A stretch of DNA of 64,000 bases from Bradyrhizobium lupini (GTDB lineage: Bacteria > Pseudomonadota > Alphaproteobacteria > Rhizobiales > Xanthobacteraceae): positions 7,025,001-7,089,000 of the forward strand of contig NZ_CP162553.1 of NCBI RefSeq assembly GCF_040939785.1. The letters run 5' to 3'. The first letter of the stretch is position 1. Every line of letters begins with the position of its first letter. A program made the position numbers and the translations under genes. Positions 47,393-58,325 of the stretch are shown here, one piece after another. The notes beneath the pieces are model-generated. The model was given only the letters and a program-made list of their open reading frames with translations. It was not told where the DNA came from and made no database searches.

Positions 47393-48724
47393 ATGGCCTC
47401 TGCAGCGGAACAACTGGCAGCCAATCTCAATTTCGGTGCGTTTGCCAAGGCCGACGAACTGAAGAAGCGCATCTGGTTCACCCTGGGCGCGCTGCTCGTT
47501 TATCGGCTCGGGACCTACATCCCGTTGCCCGGCATCGATCCCAACATCTGGGAGCAGGTGTTCCGCTCCCAGGCGGGCGGCATCCTCGGCATGTTCAACA
47601 TGTTCGCCGGCGGCGGCATTCACCGCATGGCGATCTTTGCGCTGAACATCATGCCGTACATCTCGGCGTCCATCATCATCCAGCTCCTGACCACCGTCTC
47701 GCCGCAGCTCGAGGCGCTGAAGAAGGAAGGCGAGTCCGGCCGCAAGCTGCTCAACCAGTACACCCGTTATCTCACGGTGATCCTGGCCGCGTTCCAGTCC
47801 TACGGCATTGCGGTGGGCCTCGAAGGCGCCGGCAACGTCGTCAGCGACCCCGGCATGTTCTTCCGCCTGTCCACGGCGATCACGCTGACCGGCGGCACCA
47901 TGTTCCTGATGTGGCTGGGCGAGCAGATCACGTCGCGCGGCATCGGCAACGGCATCTCCCTGATCATTCTCTCCGGCATCGTCGCCGAGCTGCCCGCGGC
48001 GCTCGCCAACATGCTCGAGCTCGGCCGTCAGGGTGCGATGTCGACCGGCCTGATTCTGGTGGTCATCATCATGGCGGTGGCCGTGATCGCCTTCATCGTG
48101 TTCGTGGAGCGCGCCCAGCGCCGGCTCTTGATCCAGTATCCGAAGCGCCAGGTCGGCAACAAGATGTTCGAGGGGCAGTCCTCGCATCTGCCGCTTAAGC
48201 TCAACACCTCGGGCGTGATCCCGCCGATCTTCGCGTCCTCGCTGCTGCTGCTGCCGACCACGGTTGCGAACTTCAACGCGGGCAGCGGGCCGGAATGGTT
48301 CCAGTGGATCAACACCCAGCTCGGCCACGGCCGTCCGCTGTTCCTGATCATGTATCTGGCGCTGATCGTGTTCTTCGCCTTCTTCTACACCGCGATCGTG
48401 TTCAATCCGACCGAGACCGCGGACAATCTGAAGAAGCACGGCGGCTTCATTCCGGGTATCCGTCCCGGCGAGCGTACCGCGGAATATATCGACTACGTGC
48501 TGTCGCGGATCACCGTGCTCGGCGCGGTGTATCTGGCGATCGTCTGCTTGATTCCGGAAATCCTGATCTCCTACGCGTCGGTGCCGTTCTACTTTGGCGG
48601 CACTTCGCTGCTGATCGTCGTCAGCGTCACCATGGATACGGTGGCGCAGGTGCAGGGCTATCTCCTGGCACATCAGTACGAAGGCCTGATCCGGAAGTCG
48701 AAGCTGCGCGGCCGCCGCCGTTAA
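47393..48724 (+). CDS. secY: preprotein translocase subunit SecY
   Basis: The 443-residue product has the ten membrane segments of SecY. Landmarks are RIWFTLGALLVYRLGTYIPL at the first segment, the plug region GGILGMFNMFAGGGIHRMAI, LGEQITSRGIGNGISLIILS, and PLKLNTSGVIPPIFASSLLL in the seventh-segment region. It is the channel of the Sec system with SecE encoded at 13641. The ATG follows CGGGAGAAAG. It starts the secY-adk part of the spc cluster. Confidence 0.98.
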   Translation: MASAAEQLAANLNFGAFAKADELKKRIWFTLGALLVYRLGTYIPLPGIDPNIWEQVFRSQAGGILGMFNMFAGGGIHRMAIFALNIMPYISASIIIQLLTTVSPQLEALKKEGESGRKLLNQYTRYLTVILAAFQSYGIAVGLEGAGNVVSDPGMFFRLSTAITLTGGTMFLMWLGEQITSRGIGNGISLIILSGIVAELPAALANMLELGRQGAMSTGLILVVIIMAVAVIAFIVFVERAQRRLLIQYPKRQVGNKMFEGQSSHLPLKLNTSGVIPPIFASSLLLLPTTVANFNAGSGPEWFQWINTQLGHGRPLFLIMYLALIVFFAFFYTAIVFNPTETADNLKKHGGFIPGIRPGERTAEYIDYVLSRITVLGAVYLAIVCLIPEILISYASVPFYFGGTSLLIVVSVTMDTVAQVQGYLLAHQYEGLIRKSKLRGRRR

Positions 48725-48739
48725 GCGCGGCGTCCCTCG

Positions 48740-48759
48740 GGCGGCGCGATTGCGCCGCC
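48740..48759 (+). promoter_or_regulatory. hairpin between secY and adk
   Basis: GGCGGCGC (48740-48747) pairs perfectly with GCGCCGCC (48752-48759) around GATT. No T run follows, so it is more likely a processing or stability element than a terminator. The remaining bases up to 48988 show no gene. Confidence 0.35.
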
Positions 48760-48988
48760 GATTCGCCGCGCGTGCAATGCGCGCGGACGGCGAGCCGGCC
48801 ATTCGGTCGCCTCGGCAGAGTCACTCTTCCTGTCGTGCAAGCATTGATCTCAAAGGCTTCTTGGCGTCCGGCCATTTGCTCCCCTATGATATGGGTAGCG
48901 GTGCGGCGCTGATTATGATTTGCACTGTAACTGGACTTCAAAACACGGGCGCGCGACGTATCGCGCACCAATCGGGGGGCGTACGCCG

Positions 48989-49870
48989 ATGAGAATTATA
49001 CTTCTGGGGCCACCGGGATCGGGCAAGGGCACCCAGGCGCAGCTGCTGGTGCAGCGCTATGGCATCGTCCAGCTCTCGACCGGCGAGATGTTGCGTGCAG
49101 CGGTGGCGGCCGGAACGCCGGTCGGGCTCAAGGCCAAGGAGATCATGGCCAGCGGCGGTCTCGTGCCAGACGATGTCGTGGTGGGGATCATCTCCGATCG
49201 GATCGATCAGCCGGATGCCAAAAACGGTTTCATCCTTGACGGTTTCCCGCGGACCGTGCCGCAGGCCGAGGCGCTGGATGAGCTGCTCAAGCACAAGCAC
49301 CTCAAGCTCGATGCCGTGATCGAGCTCCGCGTCAACGAAAGCGCGCTCCTGAATCGCGTCGAGACTCGCGTCGCCCAGATGCGCGAGCGCGGGGAAGAGG
49401 TCCGGCTCGATGACACCCCGGAGGTCCTGACCAAGCGACTCGCCAGCTACCGCAGCCAGACGGAACCGCTGATTCACTACTATTCCGAGCGGCGCAAGCT
49501 CTCGACCATCGACGGCATGATGGCCATCGATGAGGTCACCCGCGCCATCCATCGCCAGCTCCTGGCGCTCGGGGCGGTGGAGCCCAAGACGCATGGCAAG
49601 ACGCACGCCCGGAGTGCGACAAAGGCGGCCCCGGCCAGAAAGGCCAAGGCGGCGAAGAAATCGGCCAAAAAGCCTGCGAAAGCGGCCAAAAAGGCTGCCA
49701 AATCCAGGAAGGCGGCCAAGAAGGCTACGACGGCAGGCAGGAGAATCGTCAAGAAAGCCGCCAAGAAGGCGGGGAAGAAGAAGGCAGCCAAAAAGACCGC
49801 CAGGAAGGCTGTCAAGAAAGGTGCCAAAAAGGCCGCAAAAAAGGTCACGAAAAGGCGAGCTAAGCGCTAG
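48989..49870 (+). CDS. adk: adenylate kinase with long Lys/Ala-rich C-terminal tail
   Basis: The 293-residue product starts with a normal short-type adenylate kinase: P-loop GPPGSGKGT at residues 7-15, the AMP-binding [20 protein letters not shown], and [18 protein letters not shown] where the LID is short and lacks zinc cysteines. The enzyme ends near residue 195. Residues 200-293 are a histone H1-like tail ([20 protein letters not shown] and similar) with about 34 lysines in 94 residues. Adk balances ATP, ADP and AMP. The RBS GGGGGG lies upstream of the ATG. The tail is unusual and could bind nucleic acid or polyphosphate. Confidence 0.93.
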   Translation: MRIILLGPPGSGKGTQAQLLVQRYGIVQLSTGEMLRAAVAAGTPVGLKAKEIMASGGLVPDDVVVGIISDRIDQPDAKNGFILDGFPRTVPQAEALDELLKHKHLKLDAVIELRVNESALLNRVETRVAQMRERGEEVRLDDTPEVLTKRLASYRSQTEPLIHYYSERRKLSTIDGMMAIDEVTRAIHRQLLALGAVEPKTHGKTHARSATKAAPARKAKAAKKSAKKPAKAAKKAAKSRKAAKKATTAGRRIVKKAAKKAGKKKAAKKTARKAVKKGAKKAAKKVTKRRAKR

Positions 49871-49876
49871 CAGCGG

Positions 49877-49906
49877 TTGACGAAAGCCCCCTGGATCCCC
49901 TAATAA
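49877..49906 (+). promoter_or_regulatory. putative promoter for rpsM-rpsK-rpoA-rplQ
   Basis: TTGACG at 49877-49882 and TAATAA at 49901-49906 with an 18-base spacer lie just after adk, 152 bases before rpsM. It would allow the alpha operon to be expressed apart from spc. Confidence 0.5.
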
Positions 49907-50057
49907 GCCCCGCATCCAAGTCGGATAGTTTCAAACGATGCCGGGCCCCAGGAAGACCAGGGGTGGGCGTCGTGTTCGCGTTTGTGAACACCTGCCCGAG
50001 AAACCAAGCACTTAAAGCCCGATTCCTGACGAGGGATTGGCGACAGGAGAGAAGGCC

Positions 50058-50426
50058 GTGGCCCGTATTGCCGGCGTGAACATCCCGACCAACAAGCGCG
50101 TGCTGATCGCGCTCCAGTACATCCATGGCATCGGTCAGAAGATCGCCGGTGAGATTCTGGAGAAGGTGAAGATCCCGGTGGATCGTCGCGTCAATCAGCT
50201 CAGCGACGCCGAAGTGCTCCAGATCCGCGAAGTGATCGACCGCGACTATATGGTCGAGGGCGATTTGCGTCGTGAGGTCGGCATCAACATCAAGCGTCTG
50301 ATGGACCTCGGCTGCTATCGCGGCCTGCGCCATCGTCGCGGTCTGCCGGTGCGTGGCCAGCGTACCCACACCAACGCGCGTACGCGCAAGGGTCCGGCCA
50401 AGGCCATCGCCGGCAAGAAGAAGTAA
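50058..50426 (+). CDS. rpsM: 30S ribosomal protein S13
   Basis: The 122-residue product starts with GTG ([20 protein letters not shown]) after AGGAGAGAAGG; the ATG upstream would add seven foreign residues. [20 protein letters not shown] is the basic tail that reaches P-site tRNA. It opens the alpha operon. Confidence 0.97.
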   Translation: MARIAGVNIPTNKRVLIALQYIHGIGQKIAGEILEKVKIPVDRRVNQLSDAEVLQIREVIDRDYMVEGDLRREVGINIKRLMDLGCYRGLRHRRGLPVRGQRTHTNARTRKGPAKAIAGKKK

Positions 50427-50548
50427 GTTTTCGCATCCAATCACGGCGTGTGGCGACCCGGGGATGACCCGTTCGCCACGCGCCTTTCGTTCCACAGGTG
50501 TAGCCGCTGGCATTACGGCGGCGTTGAGATCTTCAGGAAAGGTAGTCT

Positions 50549-50938
50549 ATGGGCAAGGAAGCCACCCGCGTTCGTCGTCGTGAGCGCAAGAACATCGCCT
50601 CCGGCGTCGCGCACGTGAACTCGTCGTTCAACAACACGACCATCACCATCACCGACGCGCAGGGCAACACGATTGCCTGGTCCTCCGCCGGCACGATGGG
50701 CTTCAAGGGCTCGCGCAAGTCGACCCCGTATGCCGCACAGGTTGCCGCCGAGGACGTGTCGAAGAAGGCGCAGGAGCACGGCATGCGCACGCTGGAAGTC
50801 GAAGTCGCCGGTCCCGGTTCGGGCCGCGAATCGGCGCTCCGGGCGCTGCAGGCCGCGGGCTTCACCGTCACCTCGATCCGCGACGTGACCACGATCCCGC
50901 ACAACGGTTGCCGTCCCCGTAAGCGTCGGCGCGTTTGA
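50549..50938 (+). CDS. rpsK: 30S ribosomal protein S11
   Basis: The 129-residue product contains [40 protein letters not shown] and the end [19 protein letters not shown]. It binds 16S platform rRNA. AGGAAAGG precedes the ATG. Confidence 0.98.
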   Translation: MGKEATRVRRRERKNIASGVAHVNSSFNNTTITITDAQGNTIAWSSAGTMGFKGSRKSTPYAAQVAAEDVSKKAQEHGMRTLEVEVAGPGSGRESALRALQAAGFTVTSIRDVTTIPHNGCRPRKRRRV

Positions 50939-51049
50939 TACCAGATTGCGGGCGCATTGGCGCCCGCGATGATTTTTTGCAAAGCCGTGGAAATGATCTG
51001 CGGCCTTTCTCCAACGCCAGTGCCTGCAACAGCAGTCTGACTGGCCTGT

Positions 51050-52081
<1,032 letters not shown>

Positions 52082-52201
52082 TCCGAACGACAACAGGCTG
52101 AGGCGCGAATTCATCGCGCCTTAGCGGGCGAACGCAGGCAGCCCACCTGAGCAACTGGTCCGACGAACCGTCGCGACGAATGAAATTCAAGGAATAGATA
52201 A

Positions 52202-52618
52202 ATGCGTCACGGCAAGGTTCATCGCAAGCTCAACCGCACCGCTGAGCATCGCCGCGCGATGTTCGCCAACATGTGCGCCGCGCTGATCAAGCACGAGCAG
52301 ATCGTCACCACGCTGCCGAAGGCGAAGGAATTGCGTCCGATCGTCGAGAAGCTGATTACCCTCGGCAAGAAGGGCGGGCTGGCCATGCGCCGTCAGGCCA
52401 TCTCGGAGATGCGTGACAAGGATCAGGTCAGGAAGCTGTTCGACACGCTCGCGCCCCGCTACAAGGATCGCCAGGGTGGCTACACCCGCATCATCAAGGC
52501 CGGCTTCCGCTACGGCGACAACGCCCCGATGGCCGTGATCGAGTTTGTCGATCGTGATGTCGATGCCAAGGGCCTGGATTCCGGTCCGGTGCAGGAAAAG
52601 GAAGCCGAGGCGGCGTAA
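52202..52618 (+). CDS. rplQ: 50S ribosomal protein L17
   Basis: The 138-residue product starts [20 protein letters not shown] and contains [20 protein letters not shown] and [15 protein letters not shown]. The tail is acidic (KEAEAA-type). It is the last gene of the cluster, followed by a strong terminator. Confidence 0.98.
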   Translation: MRHGKVHRKLNRTAEHRRAMFANMCAALIKHEQIVTTLPKAKELRPIVEKLITLGKKGGLAMRRQAISEMRDKDQVRKLFDTLAPRYKDRQGGYTRIIKAGFRYGDNAPMAVIEFVDRDVDAKGLDSGPVQEKEAEAA

Positions 52619-52639
52619 GCCGACCGGCAGAGTTTTCAG

Positions 52640-52668
52640 AAAGCGGCGCCTTCGGGCGCCGCTTTTTT
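52640..52668 (+). terminator. rho-independent terminator after rplQ
   Basis: AAAGCGGCGCC (52640-52650), TTCG tetraloop, GGCGCCGCTTT and further T residues. A perfect 11-base-pair stem with a U tract ends the S10-spc-alpha transcript. Confidence 0.95.
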
Positions 52669-52775
52669 ATTGGCCGTCCTGTTGGTTACGTCCCGCTCCT
52701 CACGCGTCGGTGAGTGCCGATTGCTATCGTGCCGGCAGCGCCCAATATCTCCGCAAGCATCAACGGAGATCACGC

Positions 52776-53564
52776 ATGAACATCGACCTATCCGGAAAGA
52801 CCGCTCTCGTCACCGGCTCGACTGCCGGCATCGGCCACGCCATCGCCAAGGGCCTTGCCGGCTCGGGTGCGAGCGTCGTGATCAACGGACGCGGCCAGGA
52901 CAAGGTCGATGCGGCCGTGCGCAAGCTGGAAGGGGCGGGCGGAAAGGTCCGCGGCATCGCCGCCGACGTCTCGACCGCGGCGGGCTGCAAGGCGCTGGCC
53001 GCGGCGCTGCCAGACGTCGACATCCTCATCAACAATGCCGGCATCTTCGAGCCGAGGGACTTTTTCGACATTCCGGACGAGGACTGGAGCCGCTTTTTCG
53101 AGGTCAACGTGATGAGCGGCGTGCGTCTCTCGCGTGCGTATATGAAAGGCATGCTCAAGCGCAACTGGGGCCGAATCGTCTTCATCTCCTCGGAGTCCGG
53201 GCTCAACATTCCCGTCGAGATGATCCACTACGGCATGAGCAAGACGGCGCAGCTCTCGGTCGCGCGGGGCCTGGCGCAGCTCACACGGGGCACCGGCGTC
53301 ACCGTCAATTCCGTGCTGCCGGGCCCGACAATGTCGGAGGGCGTCGAGACGTTCGTGAAGGATCTTGCCAAGCAGAACGGCCAGTCGGTCGATGAGGCCG
53401 CGGCCAATTTCGTCAAACAACATCGCCCAAGCTCGCTGCTCCAGCGCTTCGCCAGCGTCGATGAGATCGCCAACATGGTGGTTTATGCGGCTTCGAAGGA
53501 AGCGTCCGCGACCAACGGTGCGGCGCTGCGCGCGGAGGGCGGCATCGTCAACACGATTGCCTAG
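52776..53564 (+). CDS. SDR family oxidoreductase
   Basis: The 262-residue product is a classical SDR: TGSTAGIGHAIAKGLAGSG as the nucleotide motif, INNAGIFEPRDF, FISSESGLNIPVEMIHYGMS with the catalytic Ser and Tyr, then Lys in SKTAQL. The pattern is close to glucose/ribitol dehydrogenase-like and oxidoreductase YkvO-type proteins. The end lacks the usual DGG motif but has RAEGGIVNTIA, as in some members. The ATG follows ACGGAGATCACGC. It is not part of the ribosomal operon, which ends at the terminator. The substrate is unknown. Confidence 0.85.
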   Translation: MNIDLSGKTALVTGSTAGIGHAIAKGLAGSGASVVINGRGQDKVDAAVRKLEGAGGKVRGIAADVSTAAGCKALAAALPDVDILINNAGIFEPRDFFDIPDEDWSRFFEVNVMSGVRLSRAYMKGMLKRNWGRIVFISSESGLNIPVEMIHYGMSKTAQLSVARGLAQLTRGTGVTVNSVLPGPTMSEGVETFVKDLAKQNGQSVDEAAANFVKQHRPSSLLQRFASVDEIANMVVYAASKEASATNGAALRAEGGIVNTIA

Positions 53565-53612
53565 AGCATGATCCGGAAAAGTGTGACGCGGTTTTCCGAA
53601 AAGATCATGCTC
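53564..53612. repeat. GAGCATGATC inverted repeat
   Basis: GAGCATGATC (53564-53573) is the exact inverse of GATCATGCTC (53603-53612). The inner CGGAAAA/TTTTCCG also pair. It overlaps the last base of the SDR stop codon and lies 19 bases before the DUF1330 gene. It is a common intergenic element in this order of bacteria. Confidence 0.85.
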
Positions 53613-53631
53613 AAAACAAAAGGATCAACTC

Positions 53632-53928
53632 ATGCCGGCCTATGTGATTTCGGAGGTCGAGGCGCGCGATCAAGCCACGATGGAAGCCTATCGCGAGCTG
53701 GCCGCGGCAACCATCGCTCAATATGGCGGCCGCTATCTCGTGCGTGGTGGCGCCACTGAGGTGGTGGAGGGCGGTCCGCGGCCCAAGACCATCATCATCG
53801 TGGAGTTCCCATCGATGGCGCGGGCGCAGGAATGGTACGCGTCGGCGGAATATGCCGAAGCGCTGAAGCTGCGGCAGGCGGCGCTGGAGCGACGGTTGAT
53901 GTTCGTCGAGGGCGTGGTTCCAGTCTAG
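53632..53928 (+). CDS. DUF1330 family protein
   Basis: The 98-residue product has the ferredoxin-like dimeric alpha/beta form of DUF1330: MPAYVISEVEARDQATMEAY, YGGRYLVRGGATEVVEG and TIIIVEFPSMARAQEWYASA. The biochemical role of the family is not settled. The ATG follows AAAGGATCAACTC. It probably shares a transcript with the SDR gene upstream. Confidence 0.88.
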   Translation: MPAYVISEVEARDQATMEAYRELAAATIAQYGGRYLVRGGATEVVEGGPRPKTIIIVEFPSMARAQEWYASAEYAEALKLRQAALERRLMFVEGVVPV

Positions 53929-53984
53929 CTGGTCTGCTCGATAGCCCCTTCAATTCGCGGCGGGACCGGCTAAACCTCGATTTT

Positions 53985-55306
53985 ATGCTCTGGCCCCTGT
54001 CGACCCGCCACAAACGCCTGTTCAGGCTGACATCCGCGCGATGGCAGCGGCGGGCGATCTTCGTGCTCGGTGGGATCGGGGTTGGCGCCGCGGCGGTGGC
54101 GCTGGCGCAACTCGCCGATCTCGCCCAGCACGCCTTCACGCTGCTGTTGGCCAAGTCGCGCTACGCCGTGCTCGCGGTGACACCTCTCGGCTTCATGCTC
54201 TCGGCGTATCTGACCATCCGGCTGTTCCCGAATGCACAGGGCAGCGGCATTCCCCAAGCGATCGCTGCGCGGCATCTGACCGACCAGGCGGCGCGCGAGA
54301 GCCTGGTCTCGATCCAGATCGCGATCGGAAAGGTGATCCTCACCTTGTTCGGCCTGCTGTGCGGCGGCTCCGTCGGCCGGGAAGGACCGAGCGTTCAAGT
54401 CGGCGCTTCCATCATGTTCGCGCTCGGCCGCGTCTCGCCACGCCGCCAGCCCGGATTAATCCTGGCCGGCGCGGCCGCCGGCGTCGCGGCCGCCTTCAAC
54501 ACACCGCTGGCGGGGATCGTCTTCGGCATCGAGGAGATGAGCCGTGCTTTCGAGACGCGCACCAGCAGTCTCATTATCGCGGCGGTGATAGCGGCCGGCC
54601 TGACCTCGCTCGCGCTGATGGGCAACTACGCCTATTTCGGCAGCAGTGCGACGGCGCTGGCCCCCGGCGTCGACTGGCTGGCGGTTCCGGTGTGCGGCGT
54701 GGTCGGCGGTTTGGCTGGCGGCATCTTCAGCCGTATCGTCATCGTGATGGCGCGCGGCTTCGCCCATCCGCTAGGGCGTTCGGTCAAGGGCCACCCCTTG
54801 TGGTTTGCGCTCGTGTGCGGCTTCGCAGTCGCGATCTGCGGCATTGTCTCCGGCGATACGATCTATGGCACAGGCTACCAGCAGGTAAAGACGGCCCTGG
54901 AGCAGGGCGCACCACTGCCGCAGGACTTCGGCATCCTCAAGCTTCTCGCCACCACCTTCGCGGCAATCAGTGGCATACCCGGCGGAATTTTTCGCCGTCA
55001 CTCGCCGTTGGAGCCGGCCTCGGCAGCAATATCGCGTCCTTCTTCCACGACGCTCCGCTCGGTGCGATCATGTTGCTCGGCATGGTCTCCTATTTTGCCG
55101 GTGTGGTGCAGGCGCCGATCACCGCTTTCGTCATCGTGACCGAGATGACCGACAACCACGCCATGGTGGTGCCGTTGATGGCCGCCGCCCTGATTGCACA
55201 TGCCACATCGCGGATGATCTGCGAGGAAGGGATCTACCACGCGCTCGCGAAGGGCTTTATCGAGCGGGCGACGCGTCCGCCTCAGACGAATGCGGCGCCC
55301 TCTTGA
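53985..55306 (+). CDS. ClC family chloride/proton antiporter, with apparent frameshift
   Basis: The product of about 440 residues has ClC motifs: GSGIPQ at 86-91, GREGPSVQ with the gating Glu133, FGIEEMSRAFE with the inner proton Glu, and GIPGGIF. The presence of both glutamates suggests an antiporter rather than a channel. After GIPGGIF the frame slips: one G seems lost between 54992 and 54993 (TTTTTCGCCG where TTTTTGCGCCG is expected). The other frame continues PSLAVGAGLGSNIASFFHDA to the stop at 55306. Without it the protein stops at 55139 with a foreign tail. No CBS domains follow. Confidence 0.85.
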
Positions 55307-55315
55307 GCCTTCGGC

Positions 55316-56329
55316 CTACCACCCCTCCAGCACGATCTTACCGCGCGACTTGCCGCTCTCCAAGAGCGCGTGCGCGCGCTTGAGATTGGTCGCGCTGATT
55401 GTGCCAAAGGTCTGGTCGAGCGTCGTGCGCAAGACGCCCTTGTCGATGAGGTCGGCGACATCGTTGAGCAGATGATGCTGCGCGATCATGTCGGCGGTCT
55501 GGAACGAGGAGCGCGTGAACATCGATTCCCAATGCACCGAGATTGCCTTGCCCTTGAACGCGCTCACAGTGAATTCCGGGGGATCGTCGATCAGGCCGAA
55601 CTTGCCCTGCGGCGCCATGAAGTCGGCAATGCTCTTGTAGTGCTGGTCGGTGAAGGTGAGGCTCGCCACCAGCGCGACCGGCGGCAGCTTGAGCTTCTCG
55701 ATCTGCTCCTTCATCGGTTGGCCGTGGTCGATCACCGCATGGGCGCCGAGATCGAGGCACCATTTTTGCGACTCCGGCCGCGTCGCGGTCGCGACCACCG
55801 TCAGCCCGGTGAGGCGGCGGGCGAGCTGGATCAGGATCGAGCCGACACCGCCGGCGCCGCCGGTGATCAAGAGCGTGCGCGGATCGACAATCTTGCCGGG
55901 CACCGCACCAAGCCGATCGAACAACAGCTCCCAGGCGGTGATGGAGGTGAGGGGAAGAGCCGCGGCCTGCGCGAACGACAGGCTCTTCGGCTTGTTGCCG
56001 ACGATGCGCTCGTCGACAAGGTGGAATTCTGAATTGGTGCCCTGGCGCAGGATCGAGCCGGCGTAAAATACCTCGTCGCCCGGCTTGAACAGCGTGACGT
56101 CGGGACCGACGGCGTCGACCACGCCGGCCGCGTCATAGCCCAGAATCTTCGTCTCGCCCTCGGGCGGAGCGGCGCGCTTGCGCACCTTGTAGTCGACCGG
56201 GTTGGCCGAGATCGCCTTTACGGCGACACGGATATCACGGCCCTTGGGTTCGGGCTTGGCGGTCTCGAAATCGAACAGCGCGTCCTGATCCTCGATCGGA
56301 AGCGATTTCTTGTAGCCGACGGCCTTCAT
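55316..56329 (-). CDS. zinc-type alcohol dehydrogenase-like / quinone oxidoreductase
   Basis: The 337-residue product is an MDR-family NADPH enzyme of the quinone oxidoreductase kind. The N-terminal catalytic domain has VAVKAISANPVDYKVRKR and LGYDAAGVVDAVGPDVTLFK, without the catalytic zinc residues Cys and His of true alcohol dehydrogenases. The nucleotide motif is LLITGGAGGVGSILIQLARR. Members reduce quinones or enones. The ATG follows GAAGGAGACAAGCC. It is convergent with the ClC gene and close to it, and follows the porin gene's direction. Confidence 0.87.
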   Translation of the reverse strand: MKAVGYKKSLPIEDQDALFDFETAKPEPKGRDIRVAVKAISANPVDYKVRKRAAPPEGETKILGYDAAGVVDAVGPDVTLFKPGDEVFYAGSILRQGTNSEFHLVDERIVGNKPKSLSFAQAAALPLTSITAWELLFDRLGAVPGKIVDPRTLLITGGAGGVGSILIQLARRLTGLTVVATATRPESQKWCLDLGAHAVIDHGQPMKEQIEKLKLPPVALVASLTFTDQHYKSIADFMAPQGKFGLIDDPPEFTVSAFKGKAISVHWESMFTRSSFQTADMIAQHHLLNDVADLIDKGVLRTTLDQTFGTISATNLKRAHALLESGKSRGKIVLEGW

Positions 56330-56410
56330 GGCTTGTCTCCTTCGATAGTGTTGCAGGTGCTGGGTCCCGGGTTCGCGTTTTTTGCGCGCCCCCGGGACGA
56401 CAGGCGAGAC

Positions 56411-58012
56411 CTAGAACGCGAACTGCGTCCGCATCGCGACCGCATCGAACTTCGAGCCGACATCGGCGGTCGAGACCGGCGAGGCCTGCCTCGATACCGT
56501 GCCATGCAGATAGTCCAGCATGAAACGGACGTTGCCGTTGACGTACCAGTTCAGCGCCGCGGTGTAGACGGTCTGCCGGCCGCCCGCGATGCCGGTGGCG
56601 GTCCCGAGCTGATCGTTGAGGTCGATCGTGGAGAAGCGTCCCGCGACTTCCCACGCGCCCCAGCCGCCGCCCTCGAGCGAGAACGGGTGCGCCGGCTTGA
56701 CGCCGCCATAGGCCGCATTCGCCGCATTGTAGCTGCGACCCTCGCCCGTCAGCACGTAACCGGCCTGCGCGTAGCCGCCCTGGAATTTGAGGCTCGGCGC
56801 ACCCAGCGGCGGCAGGCCGGTATTGGCGCTGCGATCGATGTTGTACCAGAAATACTCGCCTTGCAGCATCAATGGCCCATAGGTGGCGGCCGCTTCGACG
56901 CTGTAGACCTGCGCGCCGGAGGCATTGGCGATTGCGCCGGTCGTGGCCAGTGCCGTCGGATCGATGCGCAGTTCCGGACGATCGTTAAGCGTCACCGTCT
57001 GCGCACCCGTCACCATGTTGCGCGACGGCTGGATCAGCCATTCGGCATTGCCGCCAAGATGCAGCGAGTAATCCTTGCCGCTGACGGCCTGGCCCGCAAC
57101 GCGGGCGACGGCGCCATACTGCTCGGAGGCACCGTTCGGTGCTGCGCTCGACGCCGAATGGATCGCGCCGGTCGAGGGCCCCGTGACATAGCCGCCGATC
57201 CAGAGCTGGTCGTTGTACCAGCGCGTGCCGACAGCCGAGCGGAAGTCGCCCGCGGCGATGCTGGTGGCGACGATGCCGGCCGAGGCGCGCTCCATGAACA
57301 TGATGTCGTTGGAGCTCGTGGCTTCATCGAGAGTGTAGGGCAGGTCCATGATGCCGCCTTCGATGGCCATCTTACCGCCGAACGGTTTCAGGCCGGTATA
57401 GCTGAGATAGGCGTTCTCGACGCCGGAGACGCCGCCGCCGGGCAGCGAACCCGGAGCTGCGCCGCCAAACCCATCGGAGGAGCCGCCGAAGTCGTAGACC
57501 AGCGCGAAATTCCAGTCGTTGAAGAACTTGCCGGCGAGACCGATGCGCGCGCGGCGGACATTCTCGCCGCTATCGAGTTTCTGCGGCACGGTTGCGGCCG
57601 TGTTGGGCCGATAGTCGTAGCCGCCGACGTCCCAATGCACGCGACCTGTGATCCCGACGCAGTTTACCCCATCGGCAGTGCAGATGGTCGGCCGGTTGTT
57701 CGGCATCGTCACGACAACGCCGGAGGCAGGCGCCGGTCCCTTGAGCGGGATCGCCGCGTTGGCGTTGGCGACGACGGCCTTCGCTTCGGACCGCGCCTCA
57801 GCTTTCGCCTCAAGCCTGGCCTTCGCCGTGGCCGCGGTATTCGCTGCGGTCTGGCTCTGGAGCTTGTCGAGCTTCTGCTCCAGCATTTTCAACTGCTGCT
57901 TCAGGAGCGCGATCTCCTGCTCGCTGCTGCTGGCCGATTGGGCCTGGGCATGCGGGGCCGCCAGTGCGGCGGCGAGACCAATCGCCGTGGCTGCAATTCT
58001 TGTCCTGCTCAC
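56411..58012 (-). CDS. outer-membrane porin, OprO/OprP family
   Basis: The 533-residue product has a signal peptide (MSRTRIAATAIGLAAALAAP, cut after AQA), a coiled-coil N-terminal segment (EIALLKQQLKMLEQKLDKLQ) followed by an Ala/Lys-rich linker, then an outer-membrane barrel with DFGGSSDGFGG and aromatic-rich strands, ending in FDAVAMRTQFAF with the terminal Phe needed for BAM insertion. It resembles phosphate-selective porins O and P. The GTG start at 58012 is preferred since GGAG precedes it and the signal peptide starts there. The substrate is unknown. It is divergent from the protease gene; the 313-base gap has no other gene. Confidence 0.83.
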   Translation of the reverse strand: MSRTRIAATAIGLAAALAAPHAQAQSASSSEQEIALLKQQLKMLEQKLDKLQSQTAANTAATAKARLEAKAEARSEAKAVVANANAAIPLKGPAPASGVVVTMPNNRPTICTADGVNCVGITGRVHWDVGGYDYRPNTAATVPQKLDSGENVRRARIGLAGKFFNDWNFALVYDFGGSSDGFGGAAPGSLPGGGVSGVENAYLSYTGLKPFGGKMAIEGGIMDLPYTLDEATSSNDIMFMERASAGIVATSIAAGDFRSAVGTRWYNDQLWIGGYVTGPSTGAIHSASSAAPNGASEQYGAVARVAGQAVSGKDYSLHLGGNAEWLIQPSRNMVTGAQTVTLNDRPELRIDPTALATTGAIANASGAQVYSVEAAATYGPLMLQGEYFWYNIDRSANTGLPPLGAPSLKFQGGYAQAGYVLTGEGRSYNAANAAYGGVKPAHPFSLEGGGWGAWEVAGRFSTIDLNDQLGTATGIAGGRQTVYTAALNWYVNGNVRFMLDYLHGTVSRQASPVSTADVGSKFDAVAMRTQFAF

Positions 58013-58325
58013 GTCATGACTCCATCGTTTGACGAACTTCCCCAAAGTCGCTGGCGGAGAGCCTAGGTGTGATCGATGACTACCCCGCGACGCCGCGTCT
58101 GGTTGTGCGGTTCCCACTGGTGTAAATTCGCCGCAACCGAATCCGCGTTGCACCACCATGCAAGATGACGCACATCATGCCAATCGGCAGCCCCGGCAAA
58201 TTGCCATTTCGCACGCAGAGCTTGCAGGCTGGACACACCAAAAAGGGGGTCGAATAGGCCGCCGGGCGCCCTTCTATTGGGGGGCGAACGCGCCTATATT
58301 CCGGCGTCTTTTCCAAGAGGTAGGA

